From positions 2,852,001 to 2,916,000 of the forward strand of contig NZ_CP017659.1 of assembly GCF_015326965.1 (NCBI RefSeq): 64,000 bases of DNA, given 5' to 3'. This DNA is from Paenibacillus sp. JZ16. Lineage in GTDB: Bacteria > Bacillota > Bacilli > Paenibacillales > Paenibacillaceae. A model generated the notes under the pieces. That model was not told the DNA's origin and made no database searches. It saw only the letters and a program-made list of their open reading frames with translations. Below are positions 43,262 to 51,240 of the stretch, piece by piece (positions within the stretch are counted from its first letter, which is position 1; the number at the start of each line of letters is the position of its first letter). The translations under genes were made by a program, and so were the position numbers.

Positions 43262-44424
43262 AATGTTCAACAATCATTCGATTTCTGCTGCCTTTAATCA
43301 TTCTTACCGGTTGCGCAACCAAGGTGGAGGTTAATGAACAGACGTTCGTCTTCGCTATGTATATTAATAAAGGCAAGCAGCCGGGAAATGTAGAGGTTAC
43401 CATTAGCGCTCCCCTGCCGAATCGCTTAATGTCCGGGCAGCAGGCCGGCAGCGGGAGCGGCGGCGATCCTTATGCCATGGTCTCCAAGGATTCCGCCACA
43501 ATTCAGGATGCCTTGCATCTTATTCAAAAAGATCTGTCTCGGCGGCTTGACTTCAGTCATACCCGGGTCCTTGTATTGGGCCGAAGCTACGCTGAAGACG
43601 GTATTGAGGATTTAATGGATTGGTTTGAAAGGGAACCCACGATCGATTTCAGATGCTACTTGATGGTTGCACCAGGCGACGCCAAGCAAATCGCCAGATT
43701 AACGCCGGTCTTTGAGCAAATGCCTTCGGAGGTTCTCATCAAATTCGCCGAACATCATAATATGGTGGCAACTACGGCGAGAGATATTTTATATGCAAGC
43801 AAAGCCAACCAAGGGTACGCCCTGACATACTTATCTGCAGGCAAAAAGCCGTTGGTAGCCGATCCAGCTAAAAAGGATGATTGGGCCGGAGTTCAAGGGA
43901 CGGCGATATTTCAAGGTCACAAGCTAAGGGCCACCCTGCCACTAAAGGAATCCATGGCCGTCAGCTGGGCTCTTAAGGAGCTAAGAGACGCGCTTTACAC
44001 CGTGTCTTGGGACGATGGCAAGAACAAAGGTAAGGCCAGCCTGTTACTCATCAACATCAGATCCCAGAAGAAGGTGAAAATGACACCCGACGGCCCCGTT
44101 TTCACGGTTATGCTCAAGGGAAGGGCAGACATCATATACAAAAAAGACACACACTTACCGGATTCGGCTGCTATCAACAAAATGATTGAACGTGAATTGA
44201 ATGACCAGGTCAGCACTCAAATGAACCGTGCTCTGCGTACATCCCAAAGGGCTGGTGCGGATATATTGCAATTAGGCATGGTCCTCGACTGGCACTACCC
44301 CGATGCTTGGCATAAACTGCGTTCAAGATGGGAAGATTTTTACAGAAATGAAGCAGAAATTCAAGTTTCGACTCATATTACCATACGAAACCTGGGAGCA
44401 AGTTTTAATGCCAAATCAGAATAA
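43258..44424 (+). CDS. gerKC: Spore germinant receptor subunit C lipoprotein (GerC family)
   Basis: A 388-residue lipoprotein subunit: signal with lipobox ILTGCAT (Cys18), then the GerC fold with DSATIQDALHLIQKDLSRRL, FSHTRVLVLGRSYAEDGIED, FEREPTIDFRCYLMVAPGDA and a second half with GVQGTAIFQGHKLRATLP and the C-terminal ADILQLGMVLDWHYPDAW. It anchors to the outer face of the inner spore membrane and is needed for receptor function. It overlaps the A subunit gene by ATGA, ensuring balanced translation. Confidence 0.92.
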   Translation: MKCSTIIRFLLPLIILTGCATKVEVNEQTFVFAMYINKGKQPGNVEVTISAPLPNRLMSGQQAGSGSGGDPYAMVSKDSATIQDALHLIQKDLSRRLDFSHTRVLVLGRSYAEDGIEDLMDWFEREPTIDFRCYLMVAPGDAKQIARLTPVFEQMPSEVLIKFAEHHNMVATTARDILYASKANQGYALTYLSAGKKPLVADPAKKDDWAGVQGTAIFQGHKLRATLPLKESMAVSWALKELRDALYTVSWDDGKNKGKASLLLINIRSQKKVKMTPDGPVFTVMLKGRADIIYKKDTHLPDSAAINKMIERELNDQVSTQMNRALRTSQRAGADILQLGMVLDWHYPDAWHKLRSRWEDFYRNEAEIQVSTHITIRNLGASFNAKSE

Positions 44425-44439
44425 GGAGGAGAAAATCGA

Positions 44440-44631
44440 ATGATAGCCATATTTTTTTCGGCGATTGCACTGCTGGAGTGGTACCTTGTCAGACAAAAAT
44501 CGCGACGGGAAAAATGGATGGTGCTTTCCCTCATTGTACTGGCTGCCATATGGAATATGCTTGCCGCTTTCATCCATTGGTGGCCCACACCCAATCAATG
44601 GATCCACTGGGGATTCGGTTGGTTAGGCTGA
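44440..44631 (+). CDS. Small two-segment membrane protein in the ger operon (D-subunit-like)
   Basis: A 63-residue protein with two hydrophobic segments (IAIFFSAIALLEWYLV and MVLSLIVLAAIWNMLAAFI) joined by a basic loop (RQKSRREK). AAGGAGG lies about ten bases before the ATG. Many ger operons encode a fourth, small two-segment D protein that modulates receptor activity; position and topology fit, though sequence alone cannot prove it. It sits between the C and B subunit genes. Confidence 0.82.
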   Translation: MIAIFFSAIALLEWYLVRQKSRREKWMVLSLIVLAAIWNMLAAFIHWWPTPNQWIHWGFGWLG

Positions 44632-44659
44632 AATTAGAAAGGAGAGGAGGCGATATAGG

Positions 44660-45751
44660 ATGCGTAAAACTCCCTGGCAGCTGTTCCGGTTTGCGTTTGT
44701 TTATCTATCTGCCCAGCCCACTGGGTTTCTGATCACGCCTCTGCTATGGAATTCAGAATATCTAGGATGGATGTCCATTCTTGCCGGAAGTGCTATGAGT
44801 CTGATCCTTCTGTGGTTCACGATCAGGCTCGGCATGTGGAGCCCGAATACCTCCTGGGTGGATTTTGGAGAACGCCTGGTCGGGAAATGGGTTCATACCA
44901 TGATCATCCTTTTGCTCTTGTTTTGGAGCATCAATTACATTGCCTTGGATATCGAAGGTTTTACCTTGTTTTTTAATACGAACTATATGCGGGAATCCCC
45001 GCAGTGGATTATCCAGATTATCATTGGATTGGTTGTGATCATCACGGCCAGATGGGGACTGGAAACGATGATTTATATGTCAGACGGATTATTTATACTT
45101 TCCGTGCTCTCTATCGTGCTGGTCAATATATTCTTTTTCAAAAACTCGGAATTTGAGATGCTGCCTGCTTTGATTACGCATCATAATTATGGTTCCGCGG
45201 CAACAGATGCCGTGTATTGTCTCTCTTTCTTTGCCGAATGGGTCGTATTCCTGTTTATTGCACCCTACATACAAATCGATCGGAGAGCGTTTCGCAATCT
45301 GGCCTGTTCAGGGCTCTTGGTCGCCTTGGCGGTTTTGCTTCAATGGTTGGCTGCCCTGCTCAATTTCGGTCCATACTTCGGGCGAGAACTTCAATATCCG
45401 CTCGTGGAGCTTATGCGTTCTACCGGCGGCTTCCTCGGTAAATCCGATCCCTTAATGATAGGGTTATGGAGCAGCTCCATGTTTATGCACAGTGCGTTTT
45501 TGCTCCATGTCAGCGTAAAATGCCTGGGAAAGGTATTGAACCTAAAAAAAATGGACAATCCCCTGATTTCCTTGGTTGGTGGTACTTCGGTCGTTATCGC
45601 CTACCAATATTCGCGGAATCCTACGCTGTTTCAGGAGAATTACGACTCTGTGCCTATGATTGCTTTTTTCCTGACCATTGAAGCGATTCCCCTATTGTAC
45701 TGGTTAGCCATACTTCTGCGCCCGCGAAAGAGAAAACGGCGGACAGCCTAG
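44660..45751 (+). CDS. gerKB: Spore germinant receptor subunit B (GerAB/GerKB family)
   Basis: A 363-residue multi-pass protein of the APC-like spore germination permease family, the ligand-binding subunit. About ten membrane segments are visible, with the family stretches FRFAFVYLSAQPTGFLITPLL at the start, NTSWVDFGERLVGKW near 58, NTNYMRESPQWI, and FGRELQYPLVELMRSTGGFLG near 235. AAAGGAGAGGAGG precedes the ATG at 44660. Gene order A-C-D-B with a terminator 45 bases downstream defines a four-gene operon. Confidence 0.92.
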   Translation: MRKTPWQLFRFAFVYLSAQPTGFLITPLLWNSEYLGWMSILAGSAMSLILLWFTIRLGMWSPNTSWVDFGERLVGKWVHTMIILLLLFWSINYIALDIEGFTLFFNTNYMRESPQWIIQIIIGLVVIITARWGLETMIYMSDGLFILSVLSIVLVNIFFFKNSEFEMLPALITHHNYGSAATDAVYCLSFFAEWVVFLFIAPYIQIDRRAFRNLACSGLLVALAVLLQWLAALLNFGPYFGRELQYPLVELMRSTGGFLGKSDPLMIGLWSSSMFMHSAFLLHVSVKCLGKVLNLKKMDNPLISLVGGTSVVIAYQYSRNPTLFQENYDSVPMIAFFLTIEAIPLLYWLAILLRPRKRKRRTA

Positions 45752-45796
45752 CAGCGCGGTATCGGAAATGAATGAAGCTTGTTTAGACGTGAGAAA

Positions 45797-45834
45797 ATTA
45801 AAAAGAGTATCCTGCATTAGGATACTCTTTTTAA
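45797..45834 (+). terminator. Terminator of the ger operon
   Basis: TTAAAAAGAGTATCCT pairs with AGGATACTCTTTTTAA across a four- to five-base loop; the T-tract is part of the stem. Confidence 0.88.
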
Positions 45835-45982
45835 TTCAACTGAAAAGTTCTGAGGAAAGTTGCGATGACCTAAAAGCCCGAAAGGTCCTTCATTTAGGAT
45901 CAAAAGTGCAACAGCCTTACGATATGAGAACTTGGAAAAATAGAAAATTTGAAAATCTCTGTGCATAATGATGAAATTATTA

Positions 45983-45996
45983 CGTAAGCGCTTCCT
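45983..45996. promoter_or_regulatory. cre-like site upstream of the toxin-like gene
   Basis: CGTAAGCGCTTCCT matches the CcpA cre consensus TGWAAGCGYTWNCW at all but the first base. It lies about 90 bases before the peptide gene at 46084, in an interval (45835-46069) that otherwise holds only AT-rich promoter-like sequence such as ATTGGCATATTATATAGT near 46023. Confidence 0.4.
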
Positions 45997-46083
45997 ACAA
46001 AAAGGTTCTTTTATTGTAAGCAATTGGCATATTATATAGTACAGTAGACCAGCTGGCAAGGGTGGCAGCAGGAGGTGATAGGC

Positions 46084-46167
46084 ATGGGCGTGAATGAAGC
46101 TTTGGCTTTAATGATATCGTTCGCCACTCTGGTCGTCTCGATCCTTGCCTTCCATAATAAGAAATAG
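46084..46167 (+). CDS. Type I toxin-like (holin-like) membrane peptide, 27 residues
   Basis: Twenty-seven codons encode MGVNEALALMISFATLVVSI followed by LAFHNKK: a short acidic-neutral N-terminus, one membrane helix and a basic tail. This is the form of the holin-like toxin family related to B. subtilis TxpA/BsrG and the many one-helix peptides reading E-A-L-x-L-M-I-x-F-A-x-L-V. The ribosome site AGGAGGTGAT (46070-46079) is a perfect complement of the 16S 3' end. The message has its own terminator at 46252-46277. Such toxins are held off by an antisense RNA transcribed over the 3' end; I have not identified its promoter. Confidence 0.82.
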   Translation: MGVNEALALMISFATLVVSILAFHNKK

Positions 46168-46251
46168 ACCCGTCCCTTGTACAGATGAATCTATTTCTTA
46201 CGTCTGGTAGCAAGCAAATATCCACCTTGCAGGTAATGATCTGCTGTGCGG

Positions 46252-46277
46252 GGAGTCGGCGGCAACCGGCTCCTTTT
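46252..46277 (+). terminator. Terminator of the toxin-like mRNA
   Basis: GGAGTCGG pairs with CCGGCTCC (one wobble) over a six-base loop, then TTTT. This leaves an 85-base 3' untranslated region, as usual in type I toxin mRNAs. Confidence 0.75.
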
Positions 46278-46285
46278 GTAATACA

Positions 46286-46316
46286 CAAAAATATCCTATT
46301 CCGATTTTTACGGAAT
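46286..46316 (-). terminator. Weak terminator of the DUF421 gene
   Basis: On the minus strand ATTCCG pairs with CGGAAT over a seven-base loop; a T-run follows only after five more bases (AGGATATTTTTG). Confidence 0.4.
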
Positions 46317-46337
46317 TATGACTCGGTGGCTCCCGAA

Positions 46338-47198
46338 TTAAGTATTTAGGATTGGCTTTACCTCGGCTATAATCTTCTCGATCTGTTTGGAGCTTTCTTC
46401 ATACATTTTTTTTGCCTTCTTACTCTTTGTACTGAGGCTGAATAACTCCAGATCCGCCTGACATTTTTTCAAATTCGCATAGAGCAGTTTCCGCTCCTCA
46501 TTTTGGGGAACCTGAATCTGATCATCATACAAATCGACGGTTAGTTGTCCATAAGTGTCTACCTGTGCGAGAAATACATCCTTGATCTTAGCGCCCTGCT
46601 TGTCCAGTTCTTCCACCAGCCATCCATGATTGAAGCCTGCGACGCGCAGCGGTTCATCCATGACTTCACCATCCATGACGACAACCTGTCCGGGCTTTTC
46701 CGGCGCTACCTGGACACCAAGATCTTTAGGAGTTAAAGGCAGATTCTCACGCGTCAGCAGAACATTAATTTCCCCGCTGGACTCCATAATGGCAAATTCC
46801 ACGTCAGCGATCTGAAACACGTCTTTTTTCCGCAGCTGCTGCATTAACTCATCGGAAGACAGTTTTTCTTTCTTTAAATTATCTTCCAATATCTTGCCGT
46901 CTTTAATGAGCACGGTCGACTTAAAATCGATAAAGTCCCTGGCCTTCTTGCTCTTGATTGTCAGGAATTCAATAAGTAATGAACAGGCTACCCATACGCC
47001 CAGCGCTACTAATCCCAAATACCAGTTCGCATCAAGATCCAGGGAGATGTAGGCGGCCAAGCTGCCGATCGTAATCCCCGTTAAATATTCAAAAAAAGAT
47101 AGCTGCGTAATTTGCCGCTTGCCCAGCAGTTTCGTCATCAGAAACAACACGACCACAGCACATAAGGTTCTAAGTACAATTTCCAACCACTCGGCCAC
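46338..47198 (-). CDS. DUF421 (YetF-like) membrane protein with a DUF1657-like C-terminal tail
   Basis: A 286-residue protein. Residues 1-80 contain three membrane segments with the YetF-type stretches TLCAVVVLFLMTKLLGKRQI and LSFFEYLTGITIGSLAAY. Residues 85-225 form the DUF421 soluble domain (KARDFIDFKSTVLIKDGKIL, VFQIADVEFAIMESSGEINVL). The last 50 residues (ERKLLYANLKKCQADLELFS, continuing with LSTKSKKAKKMYEESSKQIE) resemble the whole of the DUF1657 protein encoded at 47360. DUF421 and DUF1657 genes occur in spoVA-like spore operons, so a spore membrane role is likely. GTG start at 47198 with AGGAGG seven bases upstream. Confidence 0.85.
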   Translation of the reverse strand: MAEWLEIVLRTLCAVVVLFLMTKLLGKRQITQLSFFEYLTGITIGSLAAYISLDLDANWYLGLVALGVWVACSLLIEFLTIKSKKARDFIDFKSTVLIKDGKILEDNLKKEKLSSDELMQQLRKKDVFQIADVEFAIMESSGEINVLLTRENLPLTPKDLGVQVAPEKPGQVVVMDGEVMDEPLRVAGFNHGWLVEELDKQGAKIKDVFLAQVDTYGQLTVDLYDDQIQVPQNEERKLLYANLKKCQADLELFSLSTKSKKAKKMYEESSKQIEKIIAEVKPILNT

Positions 47199-47227
47199 AA
47201 TAAAGCCTCCTCATTTCATGTCTTGAC

Positions 47228-47256
47228 TAAATAATCACACTTTAGATTATTGTCAA
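47228..47256 (-). promoter_or_regulatory. Candidate promoter of the DUF421 gene
   Basis: On the minus strand TTGACA and TATTTA are 17 bases apart, 30 bases before the start codon. Confidence 0.5.
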
Positions 47257-47359
47257 ATATCCCTTTAGAAATCACACCATTATTTTCCAAAATATGCTCC
47301 ATGCATGTTCTTCTGCAAAATGCGTACATTATTACGCATGAAAGGAGTGATAAAAACCA

Positions 47360-47566
47360 ATGACCGTAGCTTCCGATGTTAAAACATGTCTCTCATCCTT
47401 AAAAAGCGCTCAGGCCAGCCTTGAGCAATTTGCACTGTCCACGCAAGATCAAAATGCCAAGGATTTGTTCACGGCTGCAGCTCAACAGACACAGCAAGTC
47501 GTGGACCAAGTGGCCCAGCGGGTTCAGCAGCTTGAACAGGAAGAGCCTCAGTATAAAGGTTTCTAA
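47360..47566 (+). CDS. DUF1657 small protein
   Basis: A 68-residue helical protein: TVASDVKTCLSSLKSAQASL, then EQFALSTQDQNAKDLFTAAA and a Gln-rich amphipathic end. This is the complete DUF1657 pattern (V..C...LK..QA.LE.FAL.T.D..AK..F...A). It is cytosolic with no signal. Family members accompany DUF421 and YhcN proteins in spore-resistance operons of Bacillus. AAAGGAG lies upstream of the ATG. It is divergent from the DUF421 gene whose tail it resembles. The inverted repeat TGCGTA-CATTAT-TACGCA at 47321-47338 sits before its ribosome site. Confidence 0.85.
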   Translation: MTVASDVKTCLSSLKSAQASLEQFALSTQDQNAKDLFTAAAQQTQQVVDQVAQRVQQLEQEEPQYKGF

Positions 47567-47608
47567 ACATAAGTTTTTAGTTTGCTCCATCACATGTAAG
47601 CCTAAGCC

Positions 47609-47640
47609 TACCTCCTATCTTCCCCTGATAGGAGGTACTT
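47609..47640 (+). terminator. Terminator of the DUF1657 gene
   Basis: TACCTCCTATC pairs with GATAGGAGGTA over a seven-base loop; the following tract CTTTATATT is only moderately T-rich. Confidence 0.65.
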
Positions 47641-47725
47641 TATATTGTGTTATTTATTATTGAGTTATCCTCCCCATCAGGGTAAAGTGTTAATAACGGC
47701 GACTGAATTCAAGGGGGTAGATTCG

Positions 47726-48688
47726 ATGAAGAATGAAACGCGTCCTATCGATGTCATCACGTTCGGTGAATCGATGGGATTATTATATCCGGAAGGTACA
47801 CGGGGCATAGGACAAGGAGGAAGCATGGCACAATCCTTCGGCGGTGCCGAAAGCAATCTCGCCATCGGACTGTCCAGGCTTGGCTGCAGCAGCGGATGGT
47901 TCGGTCAACTCGGTAACGATCCGATCGGAACCGGTATTTTGAAAACGCTTCGAGGAGAAGGTGTCGACATTTCCGCCGCCAGACAAACGGATATTGCACC
48001 GACCGGCCTTATGCTGCGCGAGAACGTTCGCGGTCAATCCTCCGTCTATTACTACCGCAAAGGCTCCGCCGCCAGTCACATGACGCCGGACCATGTAGAC
48101 TCCGAATACATAGCCAATGCCCGCATCCTTCATTTTACAGGCATCACCGCAGCTCTAAGCAGCAGCTGCCTGGAGACGATACGGCATGTCATTTCCGTAT
48201 GCAAAGCGCATGGCGTCCTGATCAGCTTTGACCCTAACCTCAGGCTCAAGCTATGGAATATCGAGGAAGCTCGCCCTGTATTGCTGGAACTTGCGGAAGC
48301 CTGTGATTATTTTCTTCCGGGCTATGATGAATGCAAGCTGCTGTTCGAAACTGAGGACGAGCAGGCGATCCTGGACCGACTGCGACAGCTTCCCGGAATG
48401 TCCGTTATCAAAAGTTTCAATGGGAGCAATGTCATTGTCCACAAGAGCCACACCTACTCCCTTCCCTTTGAACAGGTGGATCAAGTGGTGGACACCGTGG
48501 GAGCAGGCGACGGCTTCTGTGCTGGTTTCCTTGCCGGTATCGCCAAGGGCTGGACACCCGAAGAGGCTCTCTCGCTGGGCGGCTTAACCGGTTCGCTGGT
48601 GATCCAAGCGCCCGGTGATTGGGAAGCACTTCCGACCTGGGAAGAGGTACAACAGCGGCGCGGAAATGCTGCTCATATCGAGCGTTAG
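47726..48688 (+). CDS. kdgK: 2-Keto-3-deoxygluconate kinase (PfkB family)
   Basis: A 320-residue ribokinase-fold enzyme that phosphorylates KDG to KDPG. It has VITFGESMGLLYPEG at the start, the PfkB N-terminal signature GGAESNLAIGLSRLG near 40, FDPNLRLKLW near 172 and the catalytic C-terminal signature DTVGAGDGFCAGFLAG near 260 (Asp base). KDG kinase is inferred from adjacency to the KDPG aldolase gene 62 bases downstream; other PfkB sugar kinases share these motifs. The ATG at 47726 follows AAGGGGG by about nine bases; the frame from 47645 would start inside the preceding hairpin region. Confidence 0.85.
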   Translation: MKNETRPIDVITFGESMGLLYPEGTRGIGQGGSMAQSFGGAESNLAIGLSRLGCSSGWFGQLGNDPIGTGILKTLRGEGVDISAARQTDIAPTGLMLRENVRGQSSVYYYRKGSAASHMTPDHVDSEYIANARILHFTGITAALSSSCLETIRHVISVCKAHGVLISFDPNLRLKLWNIEEARPVLLELAEACDYFLPGYDECKLLFETEDEQAILDRLRQLPGMSVIKSFNGSNVIVHKSHTYSLPFEQVDQVVDTVGAGDGFCAGFLAGIAKGWTPEEALSLGGLTGSLVIQAPGDWEALPTWEEVQQRRGNAAHIER

Positions 48689-48749
48689 CTCCTGTTCATT
48701 AAACGAGCCATCTTTCTAATCCATTCATAGACGAGAAGGAGTGTGTAAC

Positions 48750-49418
48750 ATGAAAAAGCTAAGACTGATCGAACAAATTCATCATGCGGGTGTCGTCGCT
48801 GTCCTTCGCGGAGATTCCCCCGAAGAGGTTGTCGAGATTGCCAAACGTGCGATTGAAGGCGGTATCAAGGTTATCGAAGTAACCATGACCGTACCGTTCG
48901 CTACCGAAGCCATTACGACGCTGGCCAAAATGTACTCCTCTAAAGACCCGCAAGCGGATAACTATGCCATCATTGGCGCAGGCACGGTTCTCGATGCTGA
49001 AACAGCTCGAATCACCATTCTTGCCGGTGCCGAGTTTGTAGTCTCGCCGGGCTTCGACCGCGATACCATTATGCTCAGCAATCGTTACCGCATCCCGGTT
49101 ATGCCGGGCGCCGTAACCGTTCATGATATCGTTGCCGCTCTTGAGCTTGGCGTCGACGTCATCAAGCTCTTCCCGGGCAATCTGTACTCTCCATCCGTCA
49201 TTCCATCTCTGAAAGGTCCGCTCCCGCAGGCCAACATCATGCCAACCGGCGGCGTAAATCTGGACAATCTGCATGAATGGATCAAGGCCGGCGCGTTTGC
49301 GGTCGGGATCGGATCGGATCTGACCAAGGACGCATTGAAGAGCGGTGACTTCAATCTGATTACAGAGAAGGCACGCGCATATATCAACGCCTTTAAGGAA
49401 GCTCAATCGCAAAGATAA
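48750..49418 (+). CDS. eda: KDPG/KHG aldolase
   Basis: A 222-residue class I aldolase cleaving 2-keto-3-deoxy-6-phosphogluconate to pyruvate and glyceraldehyde 3-phosphate. Conserved are GVVAVLRGDSPEEVVEIAKR, GIKVIEVTMTVPFA (active-site Glu), GAGTVLDAETARI, the Schiff-base Lys in ELGVDVIKLFPG near 145, and IMPTGGVNLDNLHEWI. With the upstream kinase it completes the lower end of uronate/gluconate breakdown. AAGGAG lies eight bases before the ATG at 48750. A long terminator follows. Confidence 0.93.
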   Translation: MKKLRLIEQIHHAGVVAVLRGDSPEEVVEIAKRAIEGGIKVIEVTMTVPFATEAITTLAKMYSSKDPQADNYAIIGAGTVLDAETARITILAGAEFVVSPGFDRDTIMLSNRYRIPVMPGAVTVHDIVAALELGVDVIKLFPGNLYSPSVIPSLKGPLPQANIMPTGGVNLDNLHEWIKAGAFAVGIGSDLTKDALKSGDFNLITEKARAYINAFKEAQSQR

Positions 49419-49470
49419 AAAATGCTGTACGGTTTTCGTATAGGATTCCTCCGAATATCGCTCTTTTCAT

Positions 49471-49520
49471 AAACAGACAAGCCTATCAAGAGTCGACTTG
49501 ATAGGCTTGTCTGTTTATTT
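49471..49520. terminator. Bidirectional terminator between eda and the YitT gene
   Basis: A perfect 20-bp stem beginning AAACAGACAAGCC with a six-base loop; T-rich on the right and A-rich on the left. It overlaps the stop codon of the convergent YitT-type gene. Confidence 0.85.
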
Positions 49521-50120
49521 AATCCGTCTCTTTTTGAACCAACGCTTCTGGGTGAACATTCCTGTCGTAAAGCCGCCCGCTACGATCGTCAGAACAGAAT
49601 ACATGAAGGTGCTTTCCGACAACAGGAAACCTCCGAAACCAATGATCACGGCATCCATCAGCAAAATAATGACGCCTACATTTAACGGCAAATATTTAGC
49701 CAGGAAATGCGCCAGCAGATCCGTTCCGCCCGTGCTTGCATTGTGTCTTAGCATAAATCCAAGTCCGGCTCCGATCAAAGCCCCGCCCAGGAGCGCGCTC
49801 AGGATGACATTCGGGGCAAAAAATCGCAAAAAATCCGGTTGCAGCGGTGAAAGCAAATCGATAATAAATGAAGATATCAGCATGCCTGACAGACTATTGT
49901 AAAAAATTTCGCGATTTAATATCCAGGCTGCGATAAACATGGGAATGCTGCACAAAATGATGACGAATCCGATATGTAGATCAAACACATAGTTAGCTAT
50001 CAGGGCGATGCCGATAACTCCACCATCCAAAACTTTATGCGGGACAAGAAAAAAATTGGTCCCCATCGCGATCAGAAAACTGCCGATCACGATAATGACA
50101 TGTTTTCGAAATGACACCAT
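49515..50120 (-). CDS. YitT family membrane protein (short form)
   Basis: A 201-residue membrane protein with five hydrophobic segments and the YitT core: GSFLIAMGTNFFLVPHKVLDGGVIGIAL near the start, GFMLRHNASTGGTDLLAHFLAKY near 125 and STFMYSVLTIVAGGF near 170. It lacks the DUF2179 soluble tail present in the protein at the left edge of the window, ending instead in a basic patch (QKRWFKKRRIK). Function unknown. The ATG at 50120 has GGAG eight bases upstream; a longer frame from 50153 has no ribosome site. Confidence 0.88.
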   Translation of the reverse strand: MVSFRKHVIIVIGSFLIAMGTNFFLVPHKVLDGGVIGIALIANYVFDLHIGFVIILCSIPMFIAAWILNREIFYNSLSGMLISSFIIDLLSPLQPDFLRFFAPNVILSALLGGALIGAGLGFMLRHNASTGGTDLLAHFLAKYLPLNVGVIILLMDAVIIGFGGFLLSESTFMYSVLTIVAGGFTTGMFTQKRWFKKRRIK

Positions 50121-50242
50121 TTCCCCATCTCCATTTATAAGGGCATGTCTCATTTATATGCTTGCCATTTCGAAAAATTGCGGACTTGCTGTCCCGCATT
50201 TGAAAAAAATTCCACCGAGCTCGATTCGGATACCTTTTGCTA

Positions 50243-51094
50243 CTAATCTTTTACATAAATCAAACGCTCGGTCCGTGCCATCACCTTGGTCTTCATATAG
50301 GGATAGTTCTCATAACAATAATCTACAAAATACCCCGGCTTCTCTCCATTCCAAGGGAAAATATCATAGTGCATGGGAATGGTCAGATCGAATCCCGATG
50401 CTGCGGCAAGCTCTGCTGCCTCCCGAAAGCCCATATTTCCAACGATTCCGTCTTTCCGGCGGAAGGCATCTCCCCCGTTGATCGGCACCATCCCGATATC
50501 AATCGCATACGCTTGTAACCTTTCAACCAAACCAGGATAAACGACGGTATCTCCCGCATGGTAGATCAACACGCCCTGGATATCCACCAAATATCCGACA
50601 TATCGGTGCCCGAACTGTTCATGCTCATCCAATGTTTCATGGGCAGCCGGAATCGCCATCAGTCGGAAGCCCTCAAACTGCTGCCATTCATCGCACATCG
50701 CCGCGTACAAACGCTCCGGAGCGACACCGGCCTCTCTCATCGCTTCATGGCAGCAAGCCGGTGCGACAAAAATTGTCTCTGGATTCTGTTTGGCTATGAC
50801 CGCAATCGTTCCCAGATCCATATGATCGTCATGCTCATGGGTGATCAGCACCATGTTCGCATTCGTGATATGCTCCGGGGTCAACGGTGCAGGAAATGCG
50901 CGCTTGAATCCCGCTTTGCGTTCCAGATCATCAGACATATAAGGATCGATATAGATGACAACCTCCCCGCCCTTAAGGACAACGCTCTCCTGTCCCAGAA
51001 ACCATACCGCCGCCATTCCTTCAGCTGTGGACGTCCGGTTGATTTCTTCGATAAGCTCCTCGGGACCTCGACCCTTGCTGTTCTGTTCCATCAT
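50243..51094 (-). CDS. Metallo-beta-lactamase-fold hydrolase, UlaG-like
   Basis: A 283-residue metal-dependent hydrolase. The metal motif is LITHEHDDHMD near residue 85; further ligands are the His in AIPAAHETLDEHEQFGHRY and the Asp in LIYHAGDTVVYPGLVERL near 190, then MVPINGGDAFRRK and TIPMHYDIFPWNG near 255. The pattern is that of UlaG (L-ascorbate 6-phosphate lactonase) and related lactonases, but no ascorbate genes are nearby, so the substrate is unknown. The ATG pair at 51094 follows AAGGAG. Confidence 0.85.
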   Translation of the reverse strand: MMEQNSKGRGPEELIEEINRTSTAEGMAAVWFLGQESVVLKGGEVVIYIDPYMSDDLERKAGFKRAFPAPLTPEHITNANMVLITHEHDDHMDLGTIAVIAKQNPETIFVAPACCHEAMREAGVAPERLYAAMCDEWQQFEGFRLMAIPAAHETLDEHEQFGHRYVGYLVDIQGVLIYHAGDTVVYPGLVERLQAYAIDIGMVPINGGDAFRRKDGIVGNMGFREAAELAAASGFDLTIPMHYDIFPWNGEKPGYFVDYCYENYPYMKTKVMARTERLIYVKD

Positions 51095-51174
51095 CTCTAT
51101 TCTCTCTCCTTCCATTTTCGATCATGACTAGATTATAACATGCGGTCAACTGCAGAAATGACCAACCGACTATG

Positions 51175-51220
51175 AAAAAAACGAGTCCGAAGTAAGCAGA
51201 AACGCCTACTCCAAACTCGT
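51175..51220 (-). terminator. Terminator of the fructose operon
   Basis: On the minus strand ACGAGTTTGGAGTA pairs with TACTTCGGACTCGT (wobbles and one mismatch) and is followed by TTTTTTT. Confidence 0.85.
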
Positions 51221-51240
51221 ATTGTCTCATCTGTATGAAT

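Noticed and set aside
47303..47333. Possible sigma-G promoter before the DUF1657 gene (GCATG and CATTATT)
   Set aside because: The spacer is 19 bases and the -10 box is off by one base, so it does not meet the consensus, although the gene is probably spore-related.
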